This document shows, one piece after another, positions 34,948 through 43,658 of a stretch of DNA of 64,000 bases. Where the stretch lies: contig NZ_CANKZF010000001.1 of the NCBI RefSeq assembly GCF_947488515.1, forward strand, positions 372,001-436,000. Direction: 5' to 3'. Below the pieces are notes generated by a model. That model did not search any database. It was not told the origin of the DNA and was given only the letters and a program-made list of their open reading frames with translations. Source of the stretch: an uncultured Nocardioides sp. (GTDB lineage: Bacteria > Actinomycetota > Actinomycetes > Propionibacteriales > Nocardioidaceae). Both the position numbers and the translations under genes were made by a program. How positions within the stretch are numbered: the first letter of the stretch is position 1; each line of letters starts with the position of its first letter.

Positions 34948-35748
34948 ATGCACCCCCTCCGATCCGCACTCGCAGCAGCCCTCGTGGGCCTGCTGGCGCT
35001 CACGCTCTCCCCGGTCGTGTCCCCCGCCTCGGCCGACCACTACGACGGCGCACCCGGCCCGGTCCACGCCGGAAATACGTTCGGCTGGTACCAGCACGGC
35101 GTGTTCCGCCAGGAGTTCATCGGCCCCAAGCCGGGCTTCTGGAAGAAGAAGGGCCGCGGCGTCGTCCGCACCCAGAACGGCATGCTCACCCTGATGAGCA
35201 CCAAGCGCGGCAGCGTGTCGGCCACCCTCGACCTCAAGGGCCACACCTACGGTCGCTGGGAGATCCGGATGCGCGCCCGCACCATGGCGAAGGTCAAGGG
35301 CGGCAAGCCGTTCAAGGTCGTCACCGAGCTGGTCCCCGGCGGCACCCGTGACCAGCACTGCGGCGGCCGCGACATCGGCATCCAGAACTTCACGCTCGGC
35401 ACCAACACCGTGAAGTCCTACGTCCACACGCTCCCCAACAGCTCCTACCGCGGGTTCCTGGGTCGCCACCTGCGCAACGACCGCTGGCACACCTACGCCG
35501 TCGAGGTCGCCAAGGACCACATCTCCTGGTTCGTCGACGCCCACGTCATCCACACCGAGCGCCGCAACGAGGCCCTCGACCCGTTGCCGCGGCAGCTGAA
35601 GTTCGAGCTGCGCGCGAAGAAGGGCAAGACGATGGACCCGGCCCGGATGCAGATGGACTGGATGCGCTACTGGTCGATGCGCGCCCCCAACGAGAAGTCC
35701 ATCAAGGCTCCCCAGTTCGAGCTCAGCACGTTCAACGGAGGTTGCTGA
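34948..35748 (+). CDS. Secreted GH16-like concanavalin-fold protein
   Basis: The 266-residue product has a Sec signal peptide (MHPLRSALAAALVGLLALTLSPVVSPASA) and then a jelly-roll domain with GHTYGRWEIRMRARTMAKV, NDRWHTYAVEVAKDHISWFVDAHVIH and MQMDWMRYWSM, typical of GH16. The usual catalytic motif ExDxxE is not visible; the equivalent place reads GGRDIGIQNF. It may bind rather than cleave glycans, or be a divergent enzyme. ATG at 34948 has TACCGT seven bases upstream, so it is likely leaderless. It is next to a LysM transglycosylase, suggesting a wall-related role. Confidence 0.8.
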   Translation: MHPLRSALAAALVGLLALTLSPVVSPASADHYDGAPGPVHAGNTFGWYQHGVFRQEFIGPKPGFWKKKGRGVVRTQNGMLTLMSTKRGSVSATLDLKGHTYGRWEIRMRARTMAKVKGGKPFKVVTELVPGGTRDQHCGGRDIGIQNFTLGTNTVKSYVHTLPNSSYRGFLGRHLRNDRWHTYAVEVAKDHISWFVDAHVIHTERRNEALDPLPRQLKFELRAKKGKTMDPARMQMDWMRYWSMRAPNEKSIKAPQFELSTFNGGC

Positions 35749-35924
35749 CCGCCCTCGGACCGGAGCACCCACGCGCGGCGGCCGTGGCCGGGGCGACACG
35801 CCCGGCCCGGCCGCCGTTCGCGTCCCGCGGCCGGCAGTGGCTAGCGTCGACTGCTCGTTCGCGCGCTTCCCTCCCGCGGGCCTCGGACCCCCGGGCGCAG
35901 CGGACGTGACGAGGAGCGACCCCC

Positions 35925-36689
35925 GTGCCCCCACACCCCCGACCGGCCCGACCAGACCGACAGGCCGGCCCGTTCCGTCGGCTCGCGCCGTACGCCGCCG
36001 GGATCGTGCTCGCCGTGACCACGCTGTCGGGCCTGGCCACCCCCGCCCACGCCGACCACGAGCGGCTCCCGCCCGGCCGCACGCTGGTGTCGTACGTCGT
36101 GGAGCCGGGCGACACCGTCTCGGGCCTCGCCGTCCAGTTCCACGCGTGGACGGCCGAGATCGTCTCCCACAACCACCTCGGCCGGAACGGCTCGCTGGAG
36201 GTCGGCCAGCGGATCGAGATCCCGGTCGTCGGCAAGACCCGCGGGAGCACCCCGACCACCATGTGGCAGCACCCCGACCGGGACCGCGAGAAGGTCCGCC
36301 GCGTCGTCGCCGGCGCGGCCCGCAACCACGGCGTCGACCCGCAGCTCGCGCTGGCGGTCTCCTGGCAGGAGTCCGGGTGGCAGATGGGCCTCGTCTCGCA
36401 CGCCGACGCCATCGGGGCCATGCAGGTGCTGCCCTCGACGGGACGCTGGATGGAGCACTACGCCGGGCGTCCCCTCGACCTGGAGAGGCTCGGCGACAAC
36501 GCCACGGCCGGCGTGCTGCTGCTCAAGGTCCTCTCGCGCCACACCCATCGTCGTACGCACAAGATCGGCGCCTACTACCAGGGTCTCGGCGCGGTGCGAC
36601 GGCACGGGTTGTACGACGAGACCCGGGCGTACGTCGCCGACGTCGAGGCGATCAAGCAGCGCCTCGAAGCCGGTCGGCCACCGTCGTGA
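35925..36689 (+). CDS. LysM lytic transglycosylase-like protein
   Basis: This secreted protein of 254 residues has a signal peptide ending ATPAHA near residue 43, a LysM peptidoglycan-binding domain (SYVVEPGDTVSGLAVQF, about 56-100) and an SLT lysozyme-like domain with the catalytic glutamate in AVSWQESGW and GAMQVLPSTG. The C-terminal helix AYYQGLGAVRRHGLYDETRAYV fits the family. It probably cleaves peptidoglycan glycan strands outside the cell. The GTG at 35925 follows GAGGAG. A hairpin 13 bp after the stop may end transcription. Confidence 0.9.
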   Translation: MPPHPRPARPDRQAGPFRRLAPYAAGIVLAVTTLSGLATPAHADHERLPPGRTLVSYVVEPGDTVSGLAVQFHAWTAEIVSHNHLGRNGSLEVGQRIEIPVVGKTRGSTPTTMWQHPDRDREKVRRVVAGAARNHGVDPQLALAVSWQESGWQMGLVSHADAIGAMQVLPSTGRWMEHYAGRPLDLERLGDNATAGVLLLKVLSRHTHRRTHKIGAYYQGLGAVRRHGLYDETRAYVADVEAIKQRLEAGRPPS

Positions 36690-36701
36690 CGCCTGCGTGC
36701 C

Positions 36702-36717
36702 GGCCTGCGTGCAGGCC
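36702..36717. terminator. Short perfect hairpin after the LysM gene
   Basis: GGCCTGC-GT-GCAGGCC is a 7-bp perfect stem beginning 13 bp after the stop codon. It has a very small loop and no U tract; a role as terminator is plausible but unproven. Confidence 0.4.
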
Positions 36718-36734
36718 TCGGTGCGAGCCGCGAC

Positions 36735-36766
36735 CACGCCGGACGCCACGCCGGACGCCACGCCGG
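36735..36766. repeat. Short 12-bp tandem repeat upstream of the kinase gene
   Basis: CACGCCGGACGC is repeated nearly three times in the gap between the LysM gene and the kinase gene. It is not in a coding frame that I support. Confidence 0.6.
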
Positions 36767-36862
36767 GACCGCGCCTGAGCGTGGGCGCAGGCGCTGCTTC
36801 CGTACGATGGGCGCGCCGGATCCTTCCCCGTCTCGCCCCAGGTCCGGCTTGGAGGTCGACCA

Positions 36863-39049
36863 GTGGAGCCACCCGAGCACGCCCGCGCAACCGCGCCCGG
36901 CGCGTCTGGCGACCCCCTGGTCGGACGGCTGCTGGACGGCCGCTACCGCATCCTCGCCCGGGTGGCTCGCGGTGGCATGGCCAGTGTGTACGAGGCCACC
37001 GACACCCGGCTCGACCGCACCGTCGCGGTCAAGGTGATGCACCCCGGGCTCGGCGACGACCAGGAGTTCGCCCAGCGCTTCGTGCGTGAGGCGCGCGCCG
37101 CCGCCCGCCTCAACCACCCGCACGTCGTGGGTGTCTACGACCAGGGCGACGACACCTCCGACGGCACCGACACGATCTTCCTGGTGATGGAGTACGTCCC
37201 GGGCCACACTCTTCGCGACGTCCTGCGCAAGGAGTCGCCGATGCCGCCGGCACGGGCCCTGGCCCTGCTCGAGCCGGTCATCTCCGCGCTCGCCGCCGCG
37301 CACCGGGCCGGGCTGGTCCACCGCGACGTGAAGCCGGAGAACGTCCTCATCGCCGACGAGGCGCACGGTGGCATCGTCAAGGTCGCCGACTTCGGCCTCG
37401 CGAAGGCGGTCAGTGCCGACACCCAGCACACCGCGACCGGGGGCGTGCTCATCGGCACCGTCTCCTACCTCGCGCCTGAGCTGGTCATCGACGGACGCTC
37501 CGACGCCCGGGCCGACGTGTACGCCGCTGGCGTGGTGCTCTACGAGCTGCTGACCGGCAGGAAGCCCCACGAGGGCGAGTCACCGATCCAGGTGGCCTAC
37601 CGCCACGTCCACCACGACGTGCCGATGCCGTCGCTGGTCGAGCCCGGCATCCCCGACTACGTCGACGCCCTGGTGGCGCGCGCGACCTCCCGCGACCGCG
37701 CCCAGCGCCCGGCCGACGCCACCGTCCTGCTGCACCACCTCCACCGGGTCGAGCAGGCGCTGCGCGAGGGTCTGGCCTCCGACCCCGAGCTGGCCGCCGA
37801 CCTGCTCCCCCGGCGCGCGGTCGAGACGGCCGACCAGGCGCCCTCCCCCGACGACACCACGCCCGAGCCCTTCGACGCCGGCGCGCTCGCGCTGCTGACC
37901 GAGGTCGACCCGCGCGACTCGGGGCTCGTCGACGACGGCAGCCCCGACCGCACCACCGCCCTCGAGCGTCACCCGGCTCCCCCTGCGGGACCGGCCGCGA
38001 CCGACGAGCCGGCCGGTGGCCCCGTCACCGAGCCGATGCGCACCGCGATCGCCCCCACGGGAGCCGTGACCACCACCCTCCCGGCCGCGCCGACCGGTGC
38101 GCGGCCGGCACCGGGTCGTGCTCCGACCCGGGTGGCACCGGTCGAGACGACCGCGCGCCGCCGGTCGAGGAAGGGCCCGCTGCTCCTCCTGCTGGCGGTG
38201 CTGCTGGTCGGTGGCGTCGCGGCCGGCGCGTGGTGGTTCGGCTGGGAGCGCTACACCACCACCCCCGGCGTCCTGGGCCTCGACGAGGCCGCCGCCACCG
38301 TCGAGCTGGAGGACGCCGGTCTCGAGGCCGAGGTCGGCGAGCCGGCGTACAGCGAGAACGTCACCGCCGGGCTGGTCATCGCCACCGACCCGGGACCGGG
38401 CGGCAAGGTGCTGGACGGCGGCACCGTCACCCTGACCCTGTCGCTCGGCCCGGAGCGCTACGACGTGCCCGACCTCGCCGGGCAGACCGAGGACCAGGCC
38501 CAGGACGCGCTCGCCGCGACCAACCTCGCCTTCGGTGCGAGCAAGGCGCGCTGGAGCGAGACGGTGCCCGAGGGGCAGGTCATCCGCACGTCCCCGAAGG
38601 CCGGCACCACCCTCAAGCCCGGCGCCAACGTCGACCTCGTCCTCAGCCGCGGCCGCAAGCCGATCGAGGTGAAGGACTGGACGGGCAAGTCGTTCGACGA
38701 CGCGTCAGCTGCCCTCGAGAAGCGCGGGCTGCAGGTCAGCGTCACCGGCGAGGAGTACAGCGACACCGTCGCCGAGGGCGACGTCATCTCGCAGGACCCG
38801 CCCACGGCCAGCCTCTTCCGGGGCGACACGGTGTCGTTCGTGGTCTCCCTCGGCCCCGAGCTGGTCGAGGTCCCGCGGGTGCAGGCGATGGGCGTCGAGG
38901 CCGCGACCGAGCTGCTCGAGGGTCTCGGCTTCGAGGTCGAGACCAAGGAGTCGGACACCTACCTCGGACTCGGCTTCGTCGCCAGCTCCGACCCCGGGTC
39001 CGGCGAGGAGGTCCCGAAGGGCTCCACGATCACGCTGTTCCTCGTCTGA
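36863..39049 (+). CDS. pknL: Ser/Thr protein kinase with PASTA repeats (PknL-like)
   Basis: The 728-residue product has a cytoplasmic kinase domain (about 25-300) with VARGGMASVYEA, the lysine in VAVKVM, HRDVKPEN, DFGLAKA and an activation loop with Thr residues (QHTATGGVLIGTVSYLAPE). A variable linker, one membrane helix (about 438-457) and four extracellular PASTA repeats follow, the last ending at the C-terminus. PASTA domains bind muropeptides or lipid II in related kinases. Gene order near aroG and an Rv2175c homologue matches M. tuberculosis pknL, though that kinase lacks PASTA repeats. GTG at 36863 has GGAGG seven bases upstream and TACGAT (36803-36808) as a likely -10. Confidence 0.92.
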   Translation: MEPPEHARATAPGASGDPLVGRLLDGRYRILARVARGGMASVYEATDTRLDRTVAVKVMHPGLGDDQEFAQRFVREARAAARLNHPHVVGVYDQGDDTSDGTDTIFLVMEYVPGHTLRDVLRKESPMPPARALALLEPVISALAAAHRAGLVHRDVKPENVLIADEAHGGIVKVADFGLAKAVSADTQHTATGGVLIGTVSYLAPELVIDGRSDARADVYAAGVVLYELLTGRKPHEGESPIQVAYRHVHHDVPMPSLVEPGIPDYVDALVARATSRDRAQRPADATVLLHHLHRVEQALREGLASDPELAADLLPRRAVETADQAPSPDDTTPEPFDAGALALLTEVDPRDSGLVDDGSPDRTTALERHPAPPAGPAATDEPAGGPVTEPMRTAIAPTGAVTTTLPAAPTGARPAPGRAPTRVAPVETTARRRSRKGPLLLLLAVLLVGGVAAGAWWFGWERYTTTPGVLGLDEAAATVELEDAGLEAEVGEPAYSENVTAGLVIATDPGPGGKVLDGGTVTLTLSLGPERYDVPDLAGQTEDQAQDALAATNLAFGASKARWSETVPEGQVIRTSPKAGTTLKPGANVDLVLSRGRKPIEVKDWTGKSFDDASAALEKRGLQVSVTGEEYSDTVAEGDVISQDPPTASLFRGDTVSFVVSLGPELVEVPRVQAMGVEAATELLEGLGFEVETKESDTYLGLGFVASSDPGSGEEVPKGSTITLFLV

Positions 39050-39066
39050 CCACCTAGATTTCGTCC

Positions 39067-39966
39067 GTGCACGCCGAGCAGACCCGTCGTACGTCCCTGC
39101 TCGCGACGGCCGCCCTGCTGGCCCTGGCGGCATGCTGGGGGTCGACGTTCTTCATGATCAAGGACCTCCTCGAGCGGGTCCCGACGCTCGACTTCCTGGC
39201 CCTGCGGTTCGCGATCGCCTCGCTCGCCCTGCTGGTCGTGGCGCCCAAGGCCCTCGGCCGGCTCTCCCCCGTCGTCCGTCGCCACGCGATGGTCCTCGGC
39301 CTCCTCTACGGCGTCGCGCAGATCCTCCAGACCGCCGGCCTGGCGCACACCCCCGCGAGCATCAGCGGCTTCGTCACCGGCCTGTACGTCGTGTGCACCC
39401 CGCTGCTGGCCGCCGCGATCCTGGGCACGCGGATCCCGCCGATCACCTGGGCGGCCGTCGCCCTCGCGACCGTCGGGCTCGGTGTGCTCGCCCTCAACGG
39501 GCTCAGCATCGGCTACGGCGAGCTGATCACCCTGGCGTCGGCGGTGCTCTACGCGCTGCACATCGTCGGGCTCGGCGCGTGGTCGACCGCCCAGGACGCC
39601 GTCGGGATGACGATCCTGCAGGTCATGGTGATCGCGGTGGTGTGCACGTTGGCGACCGCGCCCGACGGGATCGTCCTGCCCGACCGGGCCGCCGACTGGT
39701 GGTCGGTGCTCTACATGGCGGTGGTGGTCGGCGCGCTCGGCCTGCTCGGCCAGACGTGGGCGCAGGCGCACCTCCCACCGACGCGCTGCGCGATCATCAT
39801 GAGCATGGAGCCGGTGTTCGCGTCGTTCTTCGCCGTCTGGCTCGGTGGCGAGGACCTCACGACGCGGCTGCTGCTCGGCGGTTCGATGGTCCTGGTGGCG
39901 ATGCTGACCGTCGAGCTCGCCCCGCGACGGGTGGTCGAGGGCGAGGTCCCGCACATCGCCGTGTAG
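39067..39966 (+). CDS. DMT/EamA family transporter
   Basis: The 299-residue product has about ten membrane helices in two EamA repeats, with ACWGSTFFMIKDLLERVPTLDFLALRF at the start of repeat one and a second repeat ending MEPVFASFFAVWLGGEDLTTR. It probably exports a small metabolite; the substrate is unknown. GTG at 39067 has TAGATT six bases upstream, so it is leaderless and transcribed on its own even though it follows the kinase gene by only 17 bases. Confidence 0.9.
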   Translation: MHAEQTRRTSLLATAALLALAACWGSTFFMIKDLLERVPTLDFLALRFAIASLALLVVAPKALGRLSPVVRRHAMVLGLLYGVAQILQTAGLAHTPASISGFVTGLYVVCTPLLAAAILGTRIPPITWAAVALATVGLGVLALNGLSIGYGELITLASAVLYALHIVGLGAWSTAQDAVGMTILQVMVIAVVCTLATAPDGIVLPDRAADWWSVLYMAVVVGALGLLGQTWAQAHLPPTRCAIIMSMEPVFASFFAVWLGGEDLTTRLLLGGSMVLVAMLTVELAPRRVVEGEVPHIAV

Positions 39967-40024
39967 GAGCGCCCCGTCCCTCGGGTGGGACCCTGCACGG
40001 GTCCGTCCCCCTATCGTGGGGCCC

Positions 40025-41212
40025 GTGGACACGTGTGTGGCGTGCGGCGCCGAGCTGGGAGTGGGGCGGTTCTGCCTCAACTGTGGGCACCGCATCGGCG
40101 CGCCCGCGCCGGTCCGCCTCGATCAGCCACCGGCTCCGTCGTCGACCGTGACCGCCACGGCTCCAGCCCGCGAGCGACCGGCTCCGCCCGACGAGGCGCC
40201 GCCGACGGCGTCGGACCCCGCTGCCGACCGCGCTGCCGACCCCGCCGCCGAGTCGCCCGACGATGACGACCCCGCGCCGGACGCGGACGTGACGCCGGCC
40301 CCCGTCTTCCCACCCGTCGTCCCACCCGTCGTCCCACCCGTCGTCCCACCCGTCCAGGCAGCCGACCCCACCCCGGTCTCGCCGACCGGCCCGCCCGACG
40401 TCGTACCCGACGAACCTGGCCCTTCCCCCTCGCGGCGTGCGACGTGGGACCCCCGCGAGGAGCTGCTGCCCTACGAGGAGGTCGACGACGACGACGGCGA
40501 CCTGCCGGTGCACGGCCTGGCGTGGCTCGGGTGGGTCCTGGGCGCCGCGCTGCTGGTGGGCCTGGCCTTCCTGCTGCTGCGGGTCTTCGACACCGACGCC
40601 GACGAGGTCGCCACCGACCCCGCTGACGCCGCCATGGGCACCTCGCAGGCGCCGGACCCCGGCGCCGGGAAGGCGGACGACCCGAAGCCGACGGACGACG
40701 GCGGCGACGACGAGGCACCGGCCGGCGTCGGCAAGGCGCTCGACCTGGCCCGCGGCGCGACCTTCGAGGTCCCCGGCACGGCACCGCCGACCACCGACTT
40801 CGACGGCAACCTGGTGGCCTACGAGGCGAGCCAGATGGGCGACGGCAACCCGGCCACGGCGTGGCGTACGGCCGGTGACGCCACCGGCTCGACCATCACG
40901 GTGATGCTGACCGAGCCCGGCGTGGTCACCCGGGTGGGGCTCGTCAACGGCTACGCCAAGCAGGTCGCCGGGGTCGACTGGTACCCCAACAACCGTCGCA
41001 TCCTGTCCGTCACCTGGGGCTTCGACAACGGCTCGACGATCGAGCAGTCCTTCGCCGAGCGGCCGGACATGCAGTGGCTCAAGATCCCGCCGGGCGAGAC
41101 GAGCACCATCACCATCACCATCGACGCCGTGACGCCGCCGGGCTCCGGCAGCCTCGGTCGCGACTACACCGCGATCAGCGAGGTCAGCGTCAGGGGGCGG
41201 CGAGCCGGCTGA
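40025..41212 (+). CDS. Zinc-ribbon, single-span protein with discoidin-like C-terminal domain
   Basis: The 395-residue product starts with a zinc ribbon (two CxxC pairs in DTCVACGAELGVGRFCLNCGH), then a disordered Pro/Asp-rich region with PVVP repeats, one membrane helix (WLGWVLGAALLVGLAFLLL, about 167-185), and an extracellular domain with ASQMGDGNPATAWRTAGDATG and WYPNNRRI, like NADase-type glycan-binding/discoidin folds. The ligand is unknown. The GTG at 40025 is chosen over 40016 because TATCGT lies seven bases before it. The last 23 bases overlap the convergent threonine aldolase gene. Confidence 0.8.
   Translation: MDTCVACGAELGVGRFCLNCGHRIGAPAPVRLDQPPAPSSTVTATAPARERPAPPDEAPPTASDPAADRAADPAAESPDDDDPAPDADVTPAPVFPPVVPPVVPPVVPPVQAADPTPVSPTGPPDVVPDEPGPSPSRRATWDPREELLPYEEVDDDDGDLPVHGLAWLGWVLGAALLVGLAFLLLRVFDTDADEVATDPADAAMGTSQAPDPGAGKADDPKPTDDGGDDEAPAGVGKALDLARGATFEVPGTAPPTTDFDGNLVAYEASQMGDGNPATAWRTAGDATGSTITVMLTEPGVVTRVGLVNGYAKQVAGVDWYPNNRRILSVTWGFDNGSTIEQSFAERPDMQWLKIPPGETSTITITIDAVTPPGSGSLGRDYTAISEVSVRGRRAG
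40309..40354 (+). repeat. 12-bp tandem repeat encoding PVVP units
   Basis: CCCACCCGTCGT is repeated almost four times in the proline-rich linker of the zinc-ribbon protein. Being a multiple of three, unit gain or loss would keep the frame. Confidence 0.8.
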
Positions 41213-42191
41213 GCACCGCGGCCGCACGCTCGGCGTCAGTGCGCGAGACGTCGAGGTGGGTCACGAGGCGCACGGTCCGCGGTCCCACCGCAGCGATGCG
41301 CACGCCGTCGGCCGCAGCCCGCTCCACGAACGACGCGGCGTCCGGGCGCTCGACGACGACGATGTTGGTGTCGATGACCTCAGGGTCGAGCCCCAGCGCC
41401 TCGCCCAGCAGCCGCGCGTTGGCGTGGTCGTCGGCCAGTCGCTCGAGGTGGTGGTCGAGGGCGTACGCACCGGCCGCCGCGAGCACGCCGACCTGCCGCA
41501 TCCCGCCGCCCATCCGCTTGCGCCGCACCCGCGCCACGGCGATCGCGTCCGCCGAGCCGACCATCAGCGACCCGATCGGCGCGCCGAGCCCCTTGGACAG
41601 GCACACGGCGAGCACGTCGGTGACGCGGCCGTAGTCCGCCAGCGGCGTCCCGGTGGCGACGTGGGCGTTCCACAGCCGCGCGCCGTCGAGGTGGACCTTG
41701 GTCTGGTTGGTCTCGGCCCAGGCCCGCAGCGCCCGCAGGTCCTCGATCGGCAGCACCGCGCCGCCGGCGAAGTTGTGGGTGTTCTCGACCGACACCGCGG
41801 CGGTGCGCACGAAGAACGGACCCATGTCAGGGGCGTGCATCGCCTCGATGGCGGGCAGGTCGACCTGGCCGCGCGCCTTCGTCCAGGTGCGCATCGTCAG
41901 ACCGGTGATGGCGCCGTGGGCGCCGAGCTCGGCGCGGGCGATGTGGGCCGAGGACTCGCACAGCACCTCCTCGCCGGGCGAGACGACGCTGGCCACGGCG
42001 AGCACGTTGGCCATCGAGCCCGTCGGCGTGAACAGCGCGGCCTCGTGGCCGAACATCCCCGCGACCCGCTCCTCCAGCGCCGCGACCGTCGGGTCCTCGC
42101 CGTAGACGTCGTCCCCCACCTCCGCGCGGGCCATCGCCTCACGCATCGCGTCGGTCGGGCGGGTCAGGGTGTCGGAGCGAAGGTCGATCAC
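41190..42191 (-). CDS. ltaE: Low-specificity L-threonine aldolase
   Basis: This PLP enzyme splits threonine (and allo-threonine) into glycine and acetaldehyde. The 333-residue product starts MIDLRSDTLTRPTDAMREAMA, has EDPTVAALEERVAGMFGHEAALFTPTGSMAN, the PLP-binding aspartate in KVHLDGARLWNA, and the Schiff-base lysine in CLSKGLGAPIGS. GTG at 42191 has TAGGTT six bases upstream and is probably leaderless. The 3' end overlaps the zinc-ribbon gene by 23 bases on the opposite strand. Confidence 0.92.
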   Translation of the reverse strand: MIDLRSDTLTRPTDAMREAMARAEVGDDVYGEDPTVAALEERVAGMFGHEAALFTPTGSMANVLAVASVVSPGEEVLCESSAHIARAELGAHGAITGLTMRTWTKARGQVDLPAIEAMHAPDMGPFFVRTAAVSVENTHNFAGGAVLPIEDLRALRAWAETNQTKVHLDGARLWNAHVATGTPLADYGRVTDVLAVCLSKGLGAPIGSLMVGSADAIAVARVRRKRMGGGMRQVGVLAAAGAYALDHHLERLADDHANARLLGEALGLDPEVIDTNIVVVERPDAASFVERAAADGVRIAAVGPRTVRLVTHLDVSRTDAERAAAVLSRLAAP

Positions 42192-42232
42192 CCGGCGAAC
42201 CTACAAGGGACCCGCGGACCGCCCCCGAGCGG

Positions 42233-43570
42233 TCAGGCCTTGCGCAGCATCTCCGCCACGAGGAAGGCGAGCTCGAGCGACTGGACCCGGTTGAGACGCG
42301 GGTCGCAGACCGACTCGTAGCGGTGGGCCAGGCCCACCTCGTCGATCTCCTCGCCGCCGCCGACGCACTCGGTGACGTCGTCGCCGGTGAGCTCGACGTG
42401 CACGCCGCCGGGCCAGGTGCCGAGGCTGCGGTGCACGTCGAAGAAGCCCTGGACCTCGTCGATGACGTCGTCGAAGCGGCGGGTCTTGTAGCCCGAGGAC
42501 GCCTCGAAGGTGTTGCCGTGCATCGGGTCGCAGACCCAGGCGACGTTCAGCCCCTCGGCGGTGACCTTCTCCACGAGGGCGGGCAGCCCGTCGCGGATCT
42601 TGCCGGCGCCGAATCGGGTGATGAAGGTGAGCCGGCCCGGCGTGTTGTCGGGGTTGAGCCGCGCGGCGTAGGCGAGCGCGTCGTCGGGCGTCGTCGTCGG
42701 GCCCAGCTTGATGCCGATCGGGTTCCTGATCTTCGACAGCAGCTCGATGTGGGCGCCGTCGAGCTGGCGCGTGCGCTCACCGATCCAGACGAAGTGCGCG
42801 GACACGTTGTAGGGCTGGTCGGTGCGCGAGTCGATGCGGGTCAGCGCCTGCTCGTACTCCAGCAGCAGCGCCTCGTGGCTGGAGTGGAAGTCGACCCGGT
42901 GGAACTCGTCGGGGTCGGCGCCGATCGCCTTCATGAAGGTGAGCGCACGCTCGATCTCGTCGGCCACGGCCTCGTAGCGCTGCCCGAACGGCGACGTCTG
43001 GACGAAGTCGGTGTTCCAGGTGTGGACCTGGCGGAGGTCGGCGTAGCCGCCGGTGACGAAGGCACGGACCAGGTTGAGCGTGGCGGCCGAGGAGTTGTAG
43101 ACGTCCACGAGCCGCTGCGGGTCCGGGATGCGGGCCTCGGGCGTGAAGTCGTAGCCGTTGACCGCGTCGCCGCGGTAGGCCGGGAGGGTCACGCCGTCGC
43201 GGGTCTCCTCGTCGGAGCTGCGCGGCTTGGCGTACTGGCCGGCGAGGCGGCCCAGCTTCACGACGGGGACCGAGGCGGCGTACGTCAGCACGACCGCCAT
43301 CTGCAGCAGCACGCGCAGCTTGTTGCGCACGTTGTCGGCAGTCACGCCGGCAAAGGTCTCGGCGCAGTCGCCGCCCTGGAGCAGGAAGGCCTCGCCACGC
43401 GTCACCGCGGCGATCTTGGCGGTCAGGTCGTCGCACTCACCCGCGAAGACGAGCGGCGGCACGGTCCTCAGTCGGGCCACGGCAGCGTCGACCGCCCCGG
43501 AGTCGGGATAGGTCGGCTGCTGCTTCGGCCCGAGGGCGTGCAACTGCTCGAGGGTGGGGATCGCGGTCAC
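42233..43570 (-). CDS. aroG: 3-deoxy-7-phosphoheptulonate synthase, class II
   Basis: This enzyme condenses erythrose-4-phosphate and PEP in the first step of the shikimate pathway. The 445-residue plant-type form shows LQGGDCAETF, GRLAGQYAKPRSS, RVDFHSSHEALLLEYEQAL, HFVWIGERTRQLDGAH and GIKLGPTTTPD, all typical of class II. Length matches M. tuberculosis AroG (Rv2178c), which has the same neighbourhood. GTG at 43570 (VTAIPTLEQLHALGP) has TACCCT six bases upstream and is leaderless. The frame continues upstream without better starts. Confidence 0.95.
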   Translation of the reverse strand: MTAIPTLEQLHALGPKQQPTYPDSGAVDAAVARLRTVPPLVFAGECDDLTAKIAAVTRGEAFLLQGGDCAETFAGVTADNVRNKLRVLLQMAVVLTYAASVPVVKLGRLAGQYAKPRSSDEETRDGVTLPAYRGDAVNGYDFTPEARIPDPQRLVDVYNSSAATLNLVRAFVTGGYADLRQVHTWNTDFVQTSPFGQRYEAVADEIERALTFMKAIGADPDEFHRVDFHSSHEALLLEYEQALTRIDSRTDQPYNVSAHFVWIGERTRQLDGAHIELLSKIRNPIGIKLGPTTTPDDALAYAARLNPDNTPGRLTFITRFGAGKIRDGLPALVEKVTAEGLNVAWVCDPMHGNTFEASSGYKTRRFDDVIDEVQGFFDVHRSLGTWPGGVHVELTGDDVTECVGGGEEIDEVGLAHRYESVCDPRLNRVQSLELAFLVAEMLRKA

Positions 43571-43658
43571 CTGACAAGGGTACGGCGCGCGCACCGCCCC
43601 GCCCGAACCGTGACCGATCCCTGAACGCGTGACGCCGCGCACGCCGGCGCGGGTGTCC

